NCBI GenBank assembly: GCA_016712525.1
Contig: JADJQX010000007.1
Location: forward strand, 930,001 to 994,000
Reading direction: 5' to 3'
DNA from: Myxococcales bacterium
Lineage (GTDB): Bacteria > Myxococcota_A > Polyangia > Polyangiales > Polyangiaceae
DNA: 64,000 bases
Shown here: positions 33,618-43,189 of the stretch, piece by piece
How the letters are laid out: every line of letters begins with the position of its first letter
How positions within the stretch are numbered: position 1 is the first letter of the stretch
Notes under the pieces: generated by a model
Told to the model about the DNA's origin: nothing
What the model saw: the letters and a program-made list of their open reading frames with translations, nothing else
Databases searched by the model: none
Made by a program: the position numbers and the translations under genes

Positions 33618-34601
33618 ATGCCTCAGATGAACCTCGTGTCCGCCATCAACGACGCCCTCCGGCTCGCCATGCGCGCCGACGACCGCGTGGTCGTGATGGG
33701 GGAAGACGTCGGCAAGGTCGGCGGAGTCTTTCGTGTCACCCAAGGCCTCCACGAAGAGTTCGGCGAGGGACGGGTGATCGACACTCCGCTCTCCGAGGGC
33801 GGCATCCTCGGGACGGCGATCGGCATGGCCCTCTACGGCCTCTTGCCCGTCCCCGAGATCCAGTTCGCCGACTTCATCTTCCCCGGGTACGACCAAATCG
33901 TGAGTGAGCTCGCGAAGTTGCGGTACCGCTCCGGCGGCGAGTATCCCGCCAAGATGGTCATCCGAACGCCGGTCGGCGGTGGCATTCGCGGTGGCCTCTA
34001 CCACTCGCAGTCGCCCGAGGCCCTCTTCATCCACGTCGCGGGTCTCAAGGTCGTGTGCCCCTCGAACCCGTACGACGCGAAGGGCCTTTTGCTCGCCTCG
34101 CTCCGCGATCCCGATCCCGTGCTCTTCTTCGAGCCGAAGCGCGTCTACCGCGCGGCCAAGGGCGAGGTGCCGGAGGGGGATTACACCGTCCCGCTGTCGA
34201 AGGCCGCGGTGGTCCGCGAGGCCCGAGGCCCGAAGGCCGTGACGATCGTCGCCTGGGGGGCCATGCTCTACGAGGCCATCGCCGCGGCCGAAGAGGCCGA
34301 AAAACAAGGCGTTTCGTGCGAAATCATCGACCTCCGAACCCTCTGGCCGGTCGACATCGACACCGTCGTCGAGAGCGTCAAGAAGACGGGCCGGGTGGTC
34401 GTCGTCCACGAGGCCCCGAAGACGTGCGGCTTCGGCGCCGAGCTCGTCGCGCTCGTGAACGAGAAGGCCTTCCTCCACCTCGAAGCGCCGCCGTGCCGTG
34501 TGACGGGCTTCGACACGCCCTTTCCGTACACGCTCGAAATGGACTACCTCCCGCTCGCGCACCGCATCCTTCCGGCGGTCGTGGCGACGGCGAACTACTG
34601 A
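33618..34601 (+). CDS. 2-oxo-acid dehydrogenase E1 beta subunit
   Basis: A 327-residue transketolase-like subunit. Active-site signatures are intact: VMGEDVG (catalytic Glu), DTPLSEGGILGTAIGMAL, EIQFADFIFPGYDQI, RTPVGGGIRGGLYHSQSPEA (with the His of the active site), and IDLRTLWPVD. It pairs with E1-alpha in an alpha2beta2 heterotetramer that oxidatively decarboxylates 2-oxo acids, branched-chain ones being most likely. It lies 30 bp after E1-alpha and 13 bp before E2. Confidence 0.9.
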   Translation: MPQMNLVSAINDALRLAMRADDRVVVMGEDVGKVGGVFRVTQGLHEEFGEGRVIDTPLSEGGILGTAIGMALYGLLPVPEIQFADFIFPGYDQIVSELAKLRYRSGGEYPAKMVIRTPVGGGIRGGLYHSQSPEALFIHVAGLKVVCPSNPYDAKGLLLASLRDPDPVLFFEPKRVYRAAKGEVPEGDYTVPLSKAAVVREARGPKAVTIVAWGAMLYEAIAAAEEAEKQGVSCEIIDLRTLWPVDIDTVVESVKKTGRVVVVHEAPKTCGFGAELVALVNEKAFLHLEAPPCRVTGFDTPFPYTLEMDYLPLAHRILPAVVATANY

Positions 34602-34614
34602 AGAGGCTCTGACA

Positions 34615-35967
34615 ATGGCGCGCTGGGAATTCAAGCTTCCGGATATCGGCGAGGGTGTGACCGAGGGCGAGATCGTGGCCTGGCTCTGCAAGCCGGGTGA
34701 CGTCCTCAAAGAAGACGCCCCGATGGTCGAGGTCATGACCGACAAGGCGACGGTCACCATCACGTCGCCGAAGGCGGGAAAGATCCTCGAGACCCACGGC
34801 TCGATCGGCACGGTGGTGCAAGTGCACTCGGTGCTCGTCGTGTTCGACCTCGACGGTGCCAACGGAGGCGCGACCGCGGAGGCCCCGACGAACGGGGTCG
34901 CCCACGCGAAAGACGAAGGCCCGGCCGCGACCGCCGTGGGCGACATTCGCGAGTCTCTCCCGGGCATGGGCGGCCCTGTCGCGAAGACCCTCGCGCCGGC
35001 GGGGGCGTACTTCAACGCGAAGCCGCTCGCGACACCCGCCACCCGCAGAGCCGCGCGCGAGCTGTCGATCGAGCTCAGCCACGTTCCCCCCACGGGGCCT
35101 CAGGGCCGCGTGACCAAGGCCGACGTCGAGGCCTTCGCGAAGCGCGGCGCCCCTCCGCCGACCGAGAAGGCCGTGCGCGAAGAAGCTCGCCCCGTGTCAG
35201 CGGCCGCGCCTTCGATGGCCCGCGACGCGGTGAAGATCGCGCCCCTCGGTGACGCTGGCTCGGCGACCGAAGAGCGCGTGCCGTTCGCCGGTATGCGACG
35301 CAAAATCGCGACGAAGATGGCGCAGTCGAAGCACACCGCGGCGCACTTCACGTTCGTCGAGGAGTGCGACGCGGGCGAGCTCAAGAAGCTCCGTGAGCGC
35401 CTGCGCGGAGATGCCGAGAAGGCCTCGGTCAAGCTCACGTTCCTGCCGTTCTTCGTGAAGGCCGTCGTGGCCGCCCTCAAGAAGCACCCCGTCTTGAACT
35501 CGGCGCTCGACGAGTCCACGAACGAGCTCGTCTACCGCAAGGTCTACAACATCGGCATCGCCGCCTCGACGGACGCGGGGCTCATGGTGCCGGTCGTGAA
35601 GAACGCCGACCGCAAGAGCATACTCGAAATTGCCAAAGAAATCGACAGGCTAGGGAAGGACGCGAAGGCCGGGAAGTCCAAGCCCGAGGACCTCCAAGGC
35701 TCGACGTTCACGATCACCTCGCTCGGCGCGCAGGGGGGCCTCTTTGCGACCCCGATCATCAACTTCCCCGAGGTGGGCATCCTCGGCATCCACCAGATGA
35801 AAGAGAAGCCGGTGGTGCGCGACGGTCAGATCGTCGTCGGGAGCGTCATGTTGCTCTCGCTCTCGTTCGACCATCGCATCGTCGACGGTCACGTCGGGGC
35901 CGCCTTCGCGTACGACATCATCGGGTACCTCGAGAACCCGGACCGCCTCTTCCTCGAGATGGCCTGA
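34615..35967 (+). CDS. Dihydrolipoamide acyltransferase E2 of a 2-oxo-acid dehydrogenase
   Basis: A 450-residue E2. One lipoyl domain (about 1-80) has lipoyl Lys 44 in VMTDKATV. Then comes a peripheral subunit-binding domain (about 139-175, ATPATRRAARELSIELSHV and GRVTKADVEAF), and an acyltransferase domain (about 222-450) with SFDHRIVDGH (His 420, Asp 424). Catalytic residues are intact. Role: transfers the acyl group to CoA on the inner core of the complex. It is the last gene of the E1a-E1b-E2 operon; the E3 gene is not here. Confidence 0.93.
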   Translation: MARWEFKLPDIGEGVTEGEIVAWLCKPGDVLKEDAPMVEVMTDKATVTITSPKAGKILETHGSIGTVVQVHSVLVVFDLDGANGGATAEAPTNGVAHAKDEGPAATAVGDIRESLPGMGGPVAKTLAPAGAYFNAKPLATPATRRAARELSIELSHVPPTGPQGRVTKADVEAFAKRGAPPPTEKAVREEARPVSAAAPSMARDAVKIAPLGDAGSATEERVPFAGMRRKIATKMAQSKHTAAHFTFVEECDAGELKKLRERLRGDAEKASVKLTFLPFFVKAVVAALKKHPVLNSALDESTNELVYRKVYNIGIAASTDAGLMVPVVKNADRKSILEIAKEIDRLGKDAKAGKSKPEDLQGSTFTITSLGAQGGLFATPIINFPEVGILGIHQMKEKPVVRDGQIVVGSVMLLSLSFDHRIVDGHVGAAFAYDIIGYLENPDRLFLEMA

Positions 35968-35977
35968 GACGAGCGAA

Positions 35978-36008
35978 TTGACGAAAGGCCCCGGCTTCCG
36001 GCTACTCT
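35978..36008 (+). promoter_or_regulatory. Candidate promoter of the TPR/PEGA-like protein
   Basis: TTGACG (35978-35983), a 19-nt spacer, then TACTCT (36003-36008), ending 6 nt before the ATG at 36015. Transcription would start at or next to the ATG, so the mRNA may be leaderless. Confidence 0.35.
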
Positions 36009-36014
36009 CGTGGC

Positions 36015-37013
36015 ATGCGCGCGAGAGCCGTCGTCCGTGGCCTCTTCGTCTGTGGGCTCGCCCTCTCGTCGGGCGCCTTCGGGGGCCTCGCTCGCGCCGA
36101 TGAGCCGGCCCTCTCTCCCGATCGCTTGAAGGCGGCCGAGGAGGAGTACGACGCCGGCCGGAGGGCGTACCTCGCCGAGCAGTTCGAGAGCGCCGCGCTC
36201 CACTTCGAGAACGCGTTTCGTGACGCCCCGCGCGCGCAGGTGCTTCGCAACGCCATTCGTTCGCGCCAGCAGGCGAAGCAGCTCGCTCGAGCGGCCACGC
36301 TCGCCGCCGTCGCGAAGCGCCGCTACGCGGCCGATGCCCAGACCCGCGACCTCGCCGACGACGTGCTCCGCGAGGCCGGTCCGAAGCTCCACGAGGTGCG
36401 GATCACGTGCTCGTTGCCGTGCAGCGTCGGGGTCGACGGGCGCATCGGGACGCTCGAGGAGGGCACGACGGCGGTCCTCTACCTCGACCCGGGGAAACAC
36501 GAGCTCTCGTTCGGTTTCTCGCGGGGAAAATCGGTCCTTCGCGCCTTCGACGCCCGCGCCGGCGCCGAGGACGATCTCGCGGTCGACGCCCCGCGCGAGA
36601 CGTCGCCTCCTCCTCCTCAGGCCGGTCCCGCGCCGTCGCCCGTCCCGCCACGGGAGGCTCCTCCGCGCGCCTCGACCGGGCTGCCGCCGGCGGTCTTCTT
36701 CGTGGGGGTCGGCCTCACGCTCGCGGCGGGGGCGGCCACGGCGATCTCGGGGGCCGATACCCTCGCTTCGCCAGGAAAAGACGCCGTTCGGGAGGGATGT
36801 GTCGGTCAGGGCGAGGCCTGCGAGCTCTACAAGAGCGGCCTCGCGGGTGAGCTCCGTACCAACATCGGCCTCGGCCTCACCGGAGGCCTCGTGGTCGTGA
36901 CGACGGTCGTGGGGCTCTTCCTCACCGATTGGGGCGGATCGAGCGCCCCGCCGGCGAAAACCGGGGGCCTTCGCCTCCGCATCGACGGACCGCGCTTGCG
37001 GGCGACGTTCTAG
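36015..37013 (+). CDS. Exported TPR/PEGA-like membrane protein
   Basis: A 332-residue protein. Signal peptide about 1-28 (GLALSSGAFGGLARA), then helical TPR-like repeats (about 34-120), a beta-sandwich-like PEGA-type domain (LPCSVGVDGRIGTLEEG, TTAVLYLDPGKHELSFGFS, about 132-180), a Pro-rich linker, and two transmembrane helices (about 219-240 and 278-302). The last residues (LRLRIDGPRLRATF) recall the end of a barrel or an inner-leaflet segment. This arrangement is common in myxobacteria, often beside kinases. It is followed by an operator-like palindrome and a Ser/Thr kinase. Confidence 0.75.
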   Translation: MRARAVVRGLFVCGLALSSGAFGGLARADEPALSPDRLKAAEEEYDAGRRAYLAEQFESAALHFENAFRDAPRAQVLRNAIRSRQQAKQLARAATLAAVAKRRYAADAQTRDLADDVLREAGPKLHEVRITCSLPCSVGVDGRIGTLEEGTTAVLYLDPGKHELSFGFSRGKSVLRAFDARAGAEDDLAVDAPRETSPPPPQAGPAPSPVPPREAPPRASTGLPPAVFFVGVGLTLAAGAATAISGADTLASPGKDAVREGCVGQGEACELYKSGLAGELRTNIGLGLTGGLVVVTTVVGLFLTDWGGSSAPPAKTGGLRLRIDGPRLRATF

Positions 37014-37037
37014 TTGTGACATATTTTAAGTCATAAC
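37013..37037. promoter_or_regulatory. Operator-like palindrome between the TPR protein and the kinase
   Basis: GTTGTGAC, AT-rich spacer of 9 nt (37021-37029), GTCATAAC. Arms are 8 bp with one mismatch. It is strikingly AT-rich in this GC-rich genome and lies 54 nt before the kinase start. It could be an operator; no known regulator consensus matches. Confidence 0.45.
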
Positions 37038-37091
37038 GTTTGCGTCTCTCGGGCGCGTGCCGCCGCCGGGGTCGGCGAGAGGGCCGATTTT

Positions 37092-38735
<1,644 letters not shown>

Positions 38736-40793
38736 ATGACGACGTCGCCCCCGGAGCCTCGCGCTCGCCGTTCTCCGCTCGGCGTGGCCGCGCTCGGTGT
38801 CCTCACGACGCTCGTCGCTTGCGTCGCGTCGACGACCACGGATCCCTTGGCGCGGTACGCCGCCGTCCACAACACGCTCGCCGCGATGGGCATGGTCCAG
38901 ACCGGACCGATCCAGCGAGGCTCCCTCGCAGAGGGGCGCGCCGCGAAGCTCGAGGTCGACCTCCCGATCGGGTGCACGACCCTGGTCACGATGGGCGGCA
39001 CGGGGGTCGACGACATCGATCTCGAGCTCAAGGATGGTGGAGGGAAGCTCCTCGCGAAAGACACGACCCGGGACGCGGAGGCCGCGGTGCGCGTGTGCGT
39101 CGACGAGGCCGGAAAATACAATGTTTCCGTGAAGATGGCGAAGGGATCCGGGGCCTTCCTGGCCGCGACCTGGTCGGGCGGCGACCTTCGACCGAAGGCC
39201 TCGTCCGCGTCGTCGTCGAACGTCGCCGCGAGCACTCAGGGAGGCTCTTGTGATGCCCCATCGCCGCTCGGCCCGGGGGTCACGCAGGGCTCGACGGCAC
39301 ACGGCGAGGCGCTCTACGAAGGCTCCTGCGGGACGTCCTCGGCCAAAGAGGTCGTTTACCGGCTCGACGTCCCCGTTCGCCAGCGTGTCGCGATCGAGGT
39401 CGAGCCGCGCTTCGACGCCGTGCTCTACCTGCGGAAAGACTGCACCGATCCCGGCTCGGAGGTCGCATGCAACGACGACGTCCAGGGTCGCGCCTCTCCT
39501 CGCTCGTCGCCGACGCGCCCGTCGAAGGTCGACGAGGTGCTCGATCCCGGCACCTACTACGTGTTCGTCGACGGCTACGAGGACGCCGAGGGGGCCTTCA
39601 AGATCACGGTCTCCGCACGTGAGGTGCCGACGCTCGCCGAGGCGTGCCGACGCGCCCTGCCGCTCGTCCCCGGCGCGCAAGTGACGGGCTCGACGACCGC
39701 CTCCTTCGATCACGCCCACGCCAAATGCGGCGACGACGCCAAGGGCGCCGACATGGTCTATCGTCTCGATATTCCATCAAAATCCAGGGTGCGTGTGGTG
39801 GAGCACGGGGACTTCGCGCCGGTCGTGCACGTGAGGCAGCGCTGCGCCGAAGAGGCCACGGAGGTCGGCTGCTCCTCGGACGCCGTGGCCGACGAGGAGG
39901 CCGCCTACACGGGCCTGCTCGAAGCGGGCTCGTACGCCGTCTTCGCCGACTCGACCTCGAGCGAGCACGCGGGCAGGTTCACCCTCAAGGCCGAGACGGC
40001 GCCGGAGCAGGGGCTCGGTACGTCGGGCGAGTCGTGCTCGGACGCCGTGCCGATCTCCAGTATCCAGAGCGCCGTGGTCGAGGGAGACACGTTCCCTGCG
40101 CGCGACGACGTGGTGGCCAAGTGCGGTGCCCCGGGTGGCCCGGACGTGGTCTATCGGGTCGAGGTCGCGAAGCGCTCGCGGTTCCGGGCGCGACTCGTGG
40201 GAGACGAGGGGAGCCACGTCCTGGCCCTGGCGCGGGGCTGCGGCGAGGCTACGGCGCAGCTCGCCTGCGGCACGACGGTGGACGAGGTGATCGTGCCCGG
40301 GACCTACTACCTCCTCGTGGACGCCAAGACCGCGTCCTCCTTCGGCCGGTTCAAGCTCGAGGTGCGGAGCGGAGAGGTAGGGCCGCAAGAGGCCGCCTGC
40401 AAAAACCCGCCCGAGCTCCGCCCGAACGTCACCACCACGGGCACGACGGTCGGCGCCGGCGACAGGTTCACCATCTCGTGCGCCGGTCCCGTGCAAGGGC
40501 AAGGGAGCCCGGACCGCATGTACAAGATCGTGCTCGCCACGCGCTCCCGCGTGAAGCTCGAGCTCGCCACGCCGACGTGGGACGGGGTGCTCGCCATCCG
40601 CCGCACGTGCCTCGATGCCGTGACGGGCCCGCGGGGCAGCGAGGTCGGCTGCAACAACGACGCGAACGACGAGCACCACGCGAAGCTCGAGACGACCCTC
40701 GAAGCAGGCACGTACTTCGTGCACGTGGACGGGCACCAAACGGGAAACCAAGGGCCGTTCACGCTCACGTACACCGCCACGGCCGCGCGCTGA
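38736..40793 (+). CDS. Lipoprotein with several pre-peptidase (PPC) domain repeats
   Basis: A 685-residue lipoprotein. The leader ends LVAC (Cys 29). About five PPC-like beta-sandwich repeats follow, each with an internal Cys pair and a G-T-Y-Y-V-F-V-D type strand (LDPGTYYVFVDGYEDAEG; VPGTYYLLVDAKTAS; EAGTYFVHVDGHQTG). Such domains may bind surface polysaccharide or serve as adhesion modules. No enzyme motif is seen. It directly follows the kinase stop and may be part of its operon. Confidence 0.8.
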   Translation: MTTSPPEPRARRSPLGVAALGVLTTLVACVASTTTDPLARYAAVHNTLAAMGMVQTGPIQRGSLAEGRAAKLEVDLPIGCTTLVTMGGTGVDDIDLELKDGGGKLLAKDTTRDAEAAVRVCVDEAGKYNVSVKMAKGSGAFLAATWSGGDLRPKASSASSSNVAASTQGGSCDAPSPLGPGVTQGSTAHGEALYEGSCGTSSAKEVVYRLDVPVRQRVAIEVEPRFDAVLYLRKDCTDPGSEVACNDDVQGRASPRSSPTRPSKVDEVLDPGTYYVFVDGYEDAEGAFKITVSAREVPTLAEACRRALPLVPGAQVTGSTTASFDHAHAKCGDDAKGADMVYRLDIPSKSRVRVVEHGDFAPVVHVRQRCAEEATEVGCSSDAVADEEAAYTGLLEAGSYAVFADSTSSEHAGRFTLKAETAPEQGLGTSGESCSDAVPISSIQSAVVEGDTFPARDDVVAKCGAPGGPDVVYRVEVAKRSRFRARLVGDEGSHVLALARGCGEATAQLACGTTVDEVIVPGTYYLLVDAKTASSFGRFKLEVRSGEVGPQEAACKNPPELRPNVTTTGTTVGAGDRFTISCAGPVQGQGSPDRMYKIVLATRSRVKLELATPTWDGVLAIRRTCLDAVTGPRGSEVGCNNDANDEHHAKLETTLEAGTYFVHVDGHQTGNQGPFTLTYTATAAR

Positions 40794-40830
40794 CGGGCCC
40801 GCGCCGACCGCCGTCGACGAGCGCGACCGC

Positions 40831-41049
40831 TCAGGCTCGCTTCGAGGCGTACCGGTAGGCCGTGAAGGCCGCGACGATATGGCAAATCCAGCCGAGCGTG
40901 CCGCCGGAGCCGATCCAGAGCCCGGGGGTGACGAGCAGCCAAAAGATGCCCCGGAGGAACGCGCCGTTGTAGAACTGCCCAACGCCCGGAATGACGAACG
41001 AGAGGACGGCCGCAACACCGGGATTCGAGCGGGAGCTACGCGACGCCAT
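40831..41049 (-). CDS. TM2-domain-like small membrane protein
   Basis: A 72-residue protein with two transmembrane helices (about 10-30 and 38-60). The motif AAVLSFVIPGVGQFYNGAFLRGI is typical of TM2 proteins (Pro-Gly-x-Gly-Q-F-Y-x-G). The start ATG at 41049 has a strong GGAGG 8 nt upstream. On the opposite strand the mutY ATG at 41048 shares bases with it: the two starts form the palindrome CATG. TM2 function is unknown. Confidence 0.7.
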   Translation of the reverse strand: MASRSSRSNPGVAAVLSFVIPGVGQFYNGAFLRGIFWLLVTPGLWIGSGGTLGWICHIVAAFTAYRYASKRA

Positions 41050-42202
41050 GGCCAAACCTCCTCGAAAAGATGCCCCGCGCGGGGGCTCCGCGCGACGACG
41101 CACCGAAGCTGCGCACGCGCCCGGCCGCGCGCAAGGCGAATCGGATCTCGGCCCTCGCCTGCTCGCATGGTACGCGCGGGAGAGGCGCGAACTGCCGTGG
41201 AGAAGTACCCGAGATCCTTACGCTATTTGGGTCAGTGAGGTCATGCTCCAGCAGACCCGCGTCGACACGGTCATGCCGTACTACGCGCGGTTCCTCGAGC
41301 GTTTTCCTACGGTGCACGCGCTCGCCGAGGCCGACGAGGGCGCCGTGCTCTCGGCGTGGAGCGGGCTCGGCTACTACCGTCGTGCGCGGTTCCTTCACGC
41401 AGGCGCGCGGCACGTGTCGCGCCTCTCCGCGCTCCCACGCGGGCGCGACGAGTGGCTGACGGTGCCCGGCGTCGGTCCGTACACCGCCGGCGCGATCGCG
41501 AGCATCGCCTTCGGCGAGGCAGCACCCCTCGTCGACGGGAACGTGGCGCGTGTGCTCGCGCGGATTTTCGGCCTCGAGGACGACGTGAAGAGCACGCGGG
41601 GCATGAAGGCGGTGTGGGCGGTCGCCGAACGCGAGCTTCGCCGCGAGGATCCCGGGGCCTGGAACCAGGCGCTCATGGAGCTCGGCGCGACGGTGTGCAC
41701 CCCGAAGAGCCCCGCGTGCGAGGCGTGCCCGGTTCGTCCGTCGTGCCGAGCGTTCGCCGAAGAGCGTGTCGGCGAGCTGCCGGTCGTCGGGAAAAAGGCC
41801 CCGCCCAAGGACGAGCCATCCACCGCGCTCGTGCTCGTCGGCCCTGGGGGCGTGCTCCTCGGGGAGCGGCGAAGCGAGGGGCGCTTCGGCGGCCTGTGGG
41901 AGCCCCCACGGGTCATGGGCCACCTCGAGCCGGGCGAGGCCAGCGTGGCGTTTCGTGCCTACCTCGGCCCGCGGGCGCCGGACCTTTCGCTATCGTATCG
42001 GGCCAACGTGGTGCACGTGCTCTCGCACAGGAAGATGGACGTCAAAGTGTATTTTGCACGTACTCGCGCGGCGCTCGTCGCCGGATCGACGCCGGCGGGA
42101 GACTACACGCGCTTCGGGGTGCGCCCGCACGACGAGCGCTCGTTCTCCCGAGGGATGAGCCGGCTCGCCCTCAAGATCCTCGAAGCCGCGGGGATCGCGT
42201 GA
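41048..42202 (+). CDS. mutY: A/G-specific adenine glycosylase
   Basis: A 384-residue DNA repair enzyme that removes adenine opposite 8-oxoguanine. N-terminal helix-hairpin-helix domain: SEVMLQQTRVDTVMPYY, VPGVGPYTAGAIASIAFGE, then VDGNVARVLAR with the catalytic Asp. The 4Fe-4S site is C-x6-C-x2-C-x5-C (CTPKSPACEACPVRPSC). The C-terminal NUDIX-like domain (about 260-384) is typical of MutY. The chosen ATG 41048 shares its bases with the opposite-strand ATG of the TM2-like gene; an in-frame ATG at 40991 is possible and would overlap that gene more. The last bases overlap the next gene (GTGA). Confidence 0.9.
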   Translation: MAKPPRKDAPRGGSARRRTEAAHAPGRAQGESDLGPRLLAWYARERRELPWRSTRDPYAIWVSEVMLQQTRVDTVMPYYARFLERFPTVHALAEADEGAVLSAWSGLGYYRRARFLHAGARHVSRLSALPRGRDEWLTVPGVGPYTAGAIASIAFGEAAPLVDGNVARVLARIFGLEDDVKSTRGMKAVWAVAERELRREDPGAWNQALMELGATVCTPKSPACEACPVRPSCRAFAEERVGELPVVGKKAPPKDEPSTALVLVGPGGVLLGERRSEGRFGGLWEPPRVMGHLEPGEASVAFRAYLGPRAPDLSLSYRANVVHVLSHRKMDVKVYFARTRAALVAGSTPAGDYTRFGVRPHDERSFSRGMSRLALKILEAAGIA

Positions 42203-43140
42203 ACGGCACGCCGGCTCGCATCGCGGTGTCGGACGGTGACGCGGCGACCCGACGCGCGCTCGTTCGCGCTCTCGAGGCGGCGGGGCACGCGGTCGAGGCC
42301 TACGCCGACACCAGCGCCCTCGTGTCCCGCGTCGAGCTCGGTGGAGTCGACCTGGTCGTCGCCGATGCGCCGCGCCTGTGCCGCACCATCAAGGGGCTCG
42401 GGAGCGAGGTGTTCGTGCCGGTGGTGCTCACGGTCGCCGTCACCGATCCGGAGGGCCGCATCGAGGGCGTGCTCGCGGGGGCCGACGCCTGCCTCGACGA
42501 GCCCTTCGAGGAGGTGGAGCTCTTCGGCCACGTCGACGCGATGCTGCGTTTGAAGCGGGCGCACGATCACTACCGAGAGGCGAGGCGCGAGCTCGACCGC
42601 GAGTCGGCGACGTGCCCGCTCACGGGGCTCTTCGGCTATCGGTACCTCCGCGAGACGTTCCCGCGCGTGTTCGCCGCCGCCGAGGAGCAGCGCCTCCCGC
42701 TCTCGTGCCTGCTCGTCGATGTCGATGGCCTGCGCCGTCACAACGTCGAGCGCGGCCGCGCCTTCGGCGACTCGGTGCTCGTCGAGGTGGCGAGCAGCCT
42801 CCGCTCGGGTGTGCGCGAGGCCGACGTGGTCGTGCGCTACGGGCCCGACGAGTTCCTCGTGCTGCTCCCGGAGACCCATTTCGGGGGAGCGATGACGGTC
42901 GCCGAGCGCGTGTTCGACGACCTCGCCGCGCGGAAGGTCGCGGGCGCACGCGGAGAGCTCGTGGACGTCCCCGTGTCGATGGGCGTCGCCGTCTTCCCCG
43001 GGCGTGAGGTGCGAACGCGGGGCGAGCTTTTGCGCGCGGCGGCCGACGCGCTCTCGGATGCCAAACGGGGCGGGGGAGGCCGCGTTTCCGTGTTTCGGCA
43101 CGCTGGGGTCGTGCTCTCCAGGGCCGGGCAAGGCCCGTGA
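42199..43140 (+). CDS. Receiver-like and GGDEF domain protein, GPDEF active site
   Basis: A 313-residue protein starting at GTG 42199, overlapping the mutY stop by 4 nt. Residues about 5-115 are receiver-like (Asp 12/14 and Asp 56), but the conserved Lys appears as Glu (DEPFEEV). Residues about 135-300 are a GGDEF domain: CPLTGLFGYRYLRE, VDVDGLRRHNVERGRAFGDS, then RYGPDEFLVLL in which the second Gly of GGDEF is Pro. The I-site RxxD (READ, 206-209) is intact, exactly 5 residues upstream of GPDEF. So c-di-GMP synthesis is doubtful, and binding c-di-GMP as an effector is plausible. Signalling role inferred. Confidence 0.85.
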   Translation: MNGTPARIAVSDGDAATRRALVRALEAAGHAVEAYADTSALVSRVELGGVDLVVADAPRLCRTIKGLGSEVFVPVVLTVAVTDPEGRIEGVLAGADACLDEPFEEVELFGHVDAMLRLKRAHDHYREARRELDRESATCPLTGLFGYRYLRETFPRVFAAAEEQRLPLSCLLVDVDGLRRHNVERGRAFGDSVLVEVASSLRSGVREADVVVRYGPDEFLVLLPETHFGGAMTVAERVFDDLAARKVAGARGELVDVPVSMGVAVFPGREVRTRGELLRAAADALSDAKRGGGGRVSVFRHAGVVLSRAGQGP

Positions 43141-43189
43141 CCGCGCGCCGAGGTGGCGCTCGCGCCGCGGTTTGAGCTAAAGCAGGGCC

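Noticed and set aside
31251..35093. A 1280-codon open frame on the minus strand opposite the diiron/E1/E2 genes
   Set aside because: It is a GC-rich shadow of real genes on the plus strand: Arg/Glu/His-rich translation without domains, while the plus-strand genes have clear family motifs.
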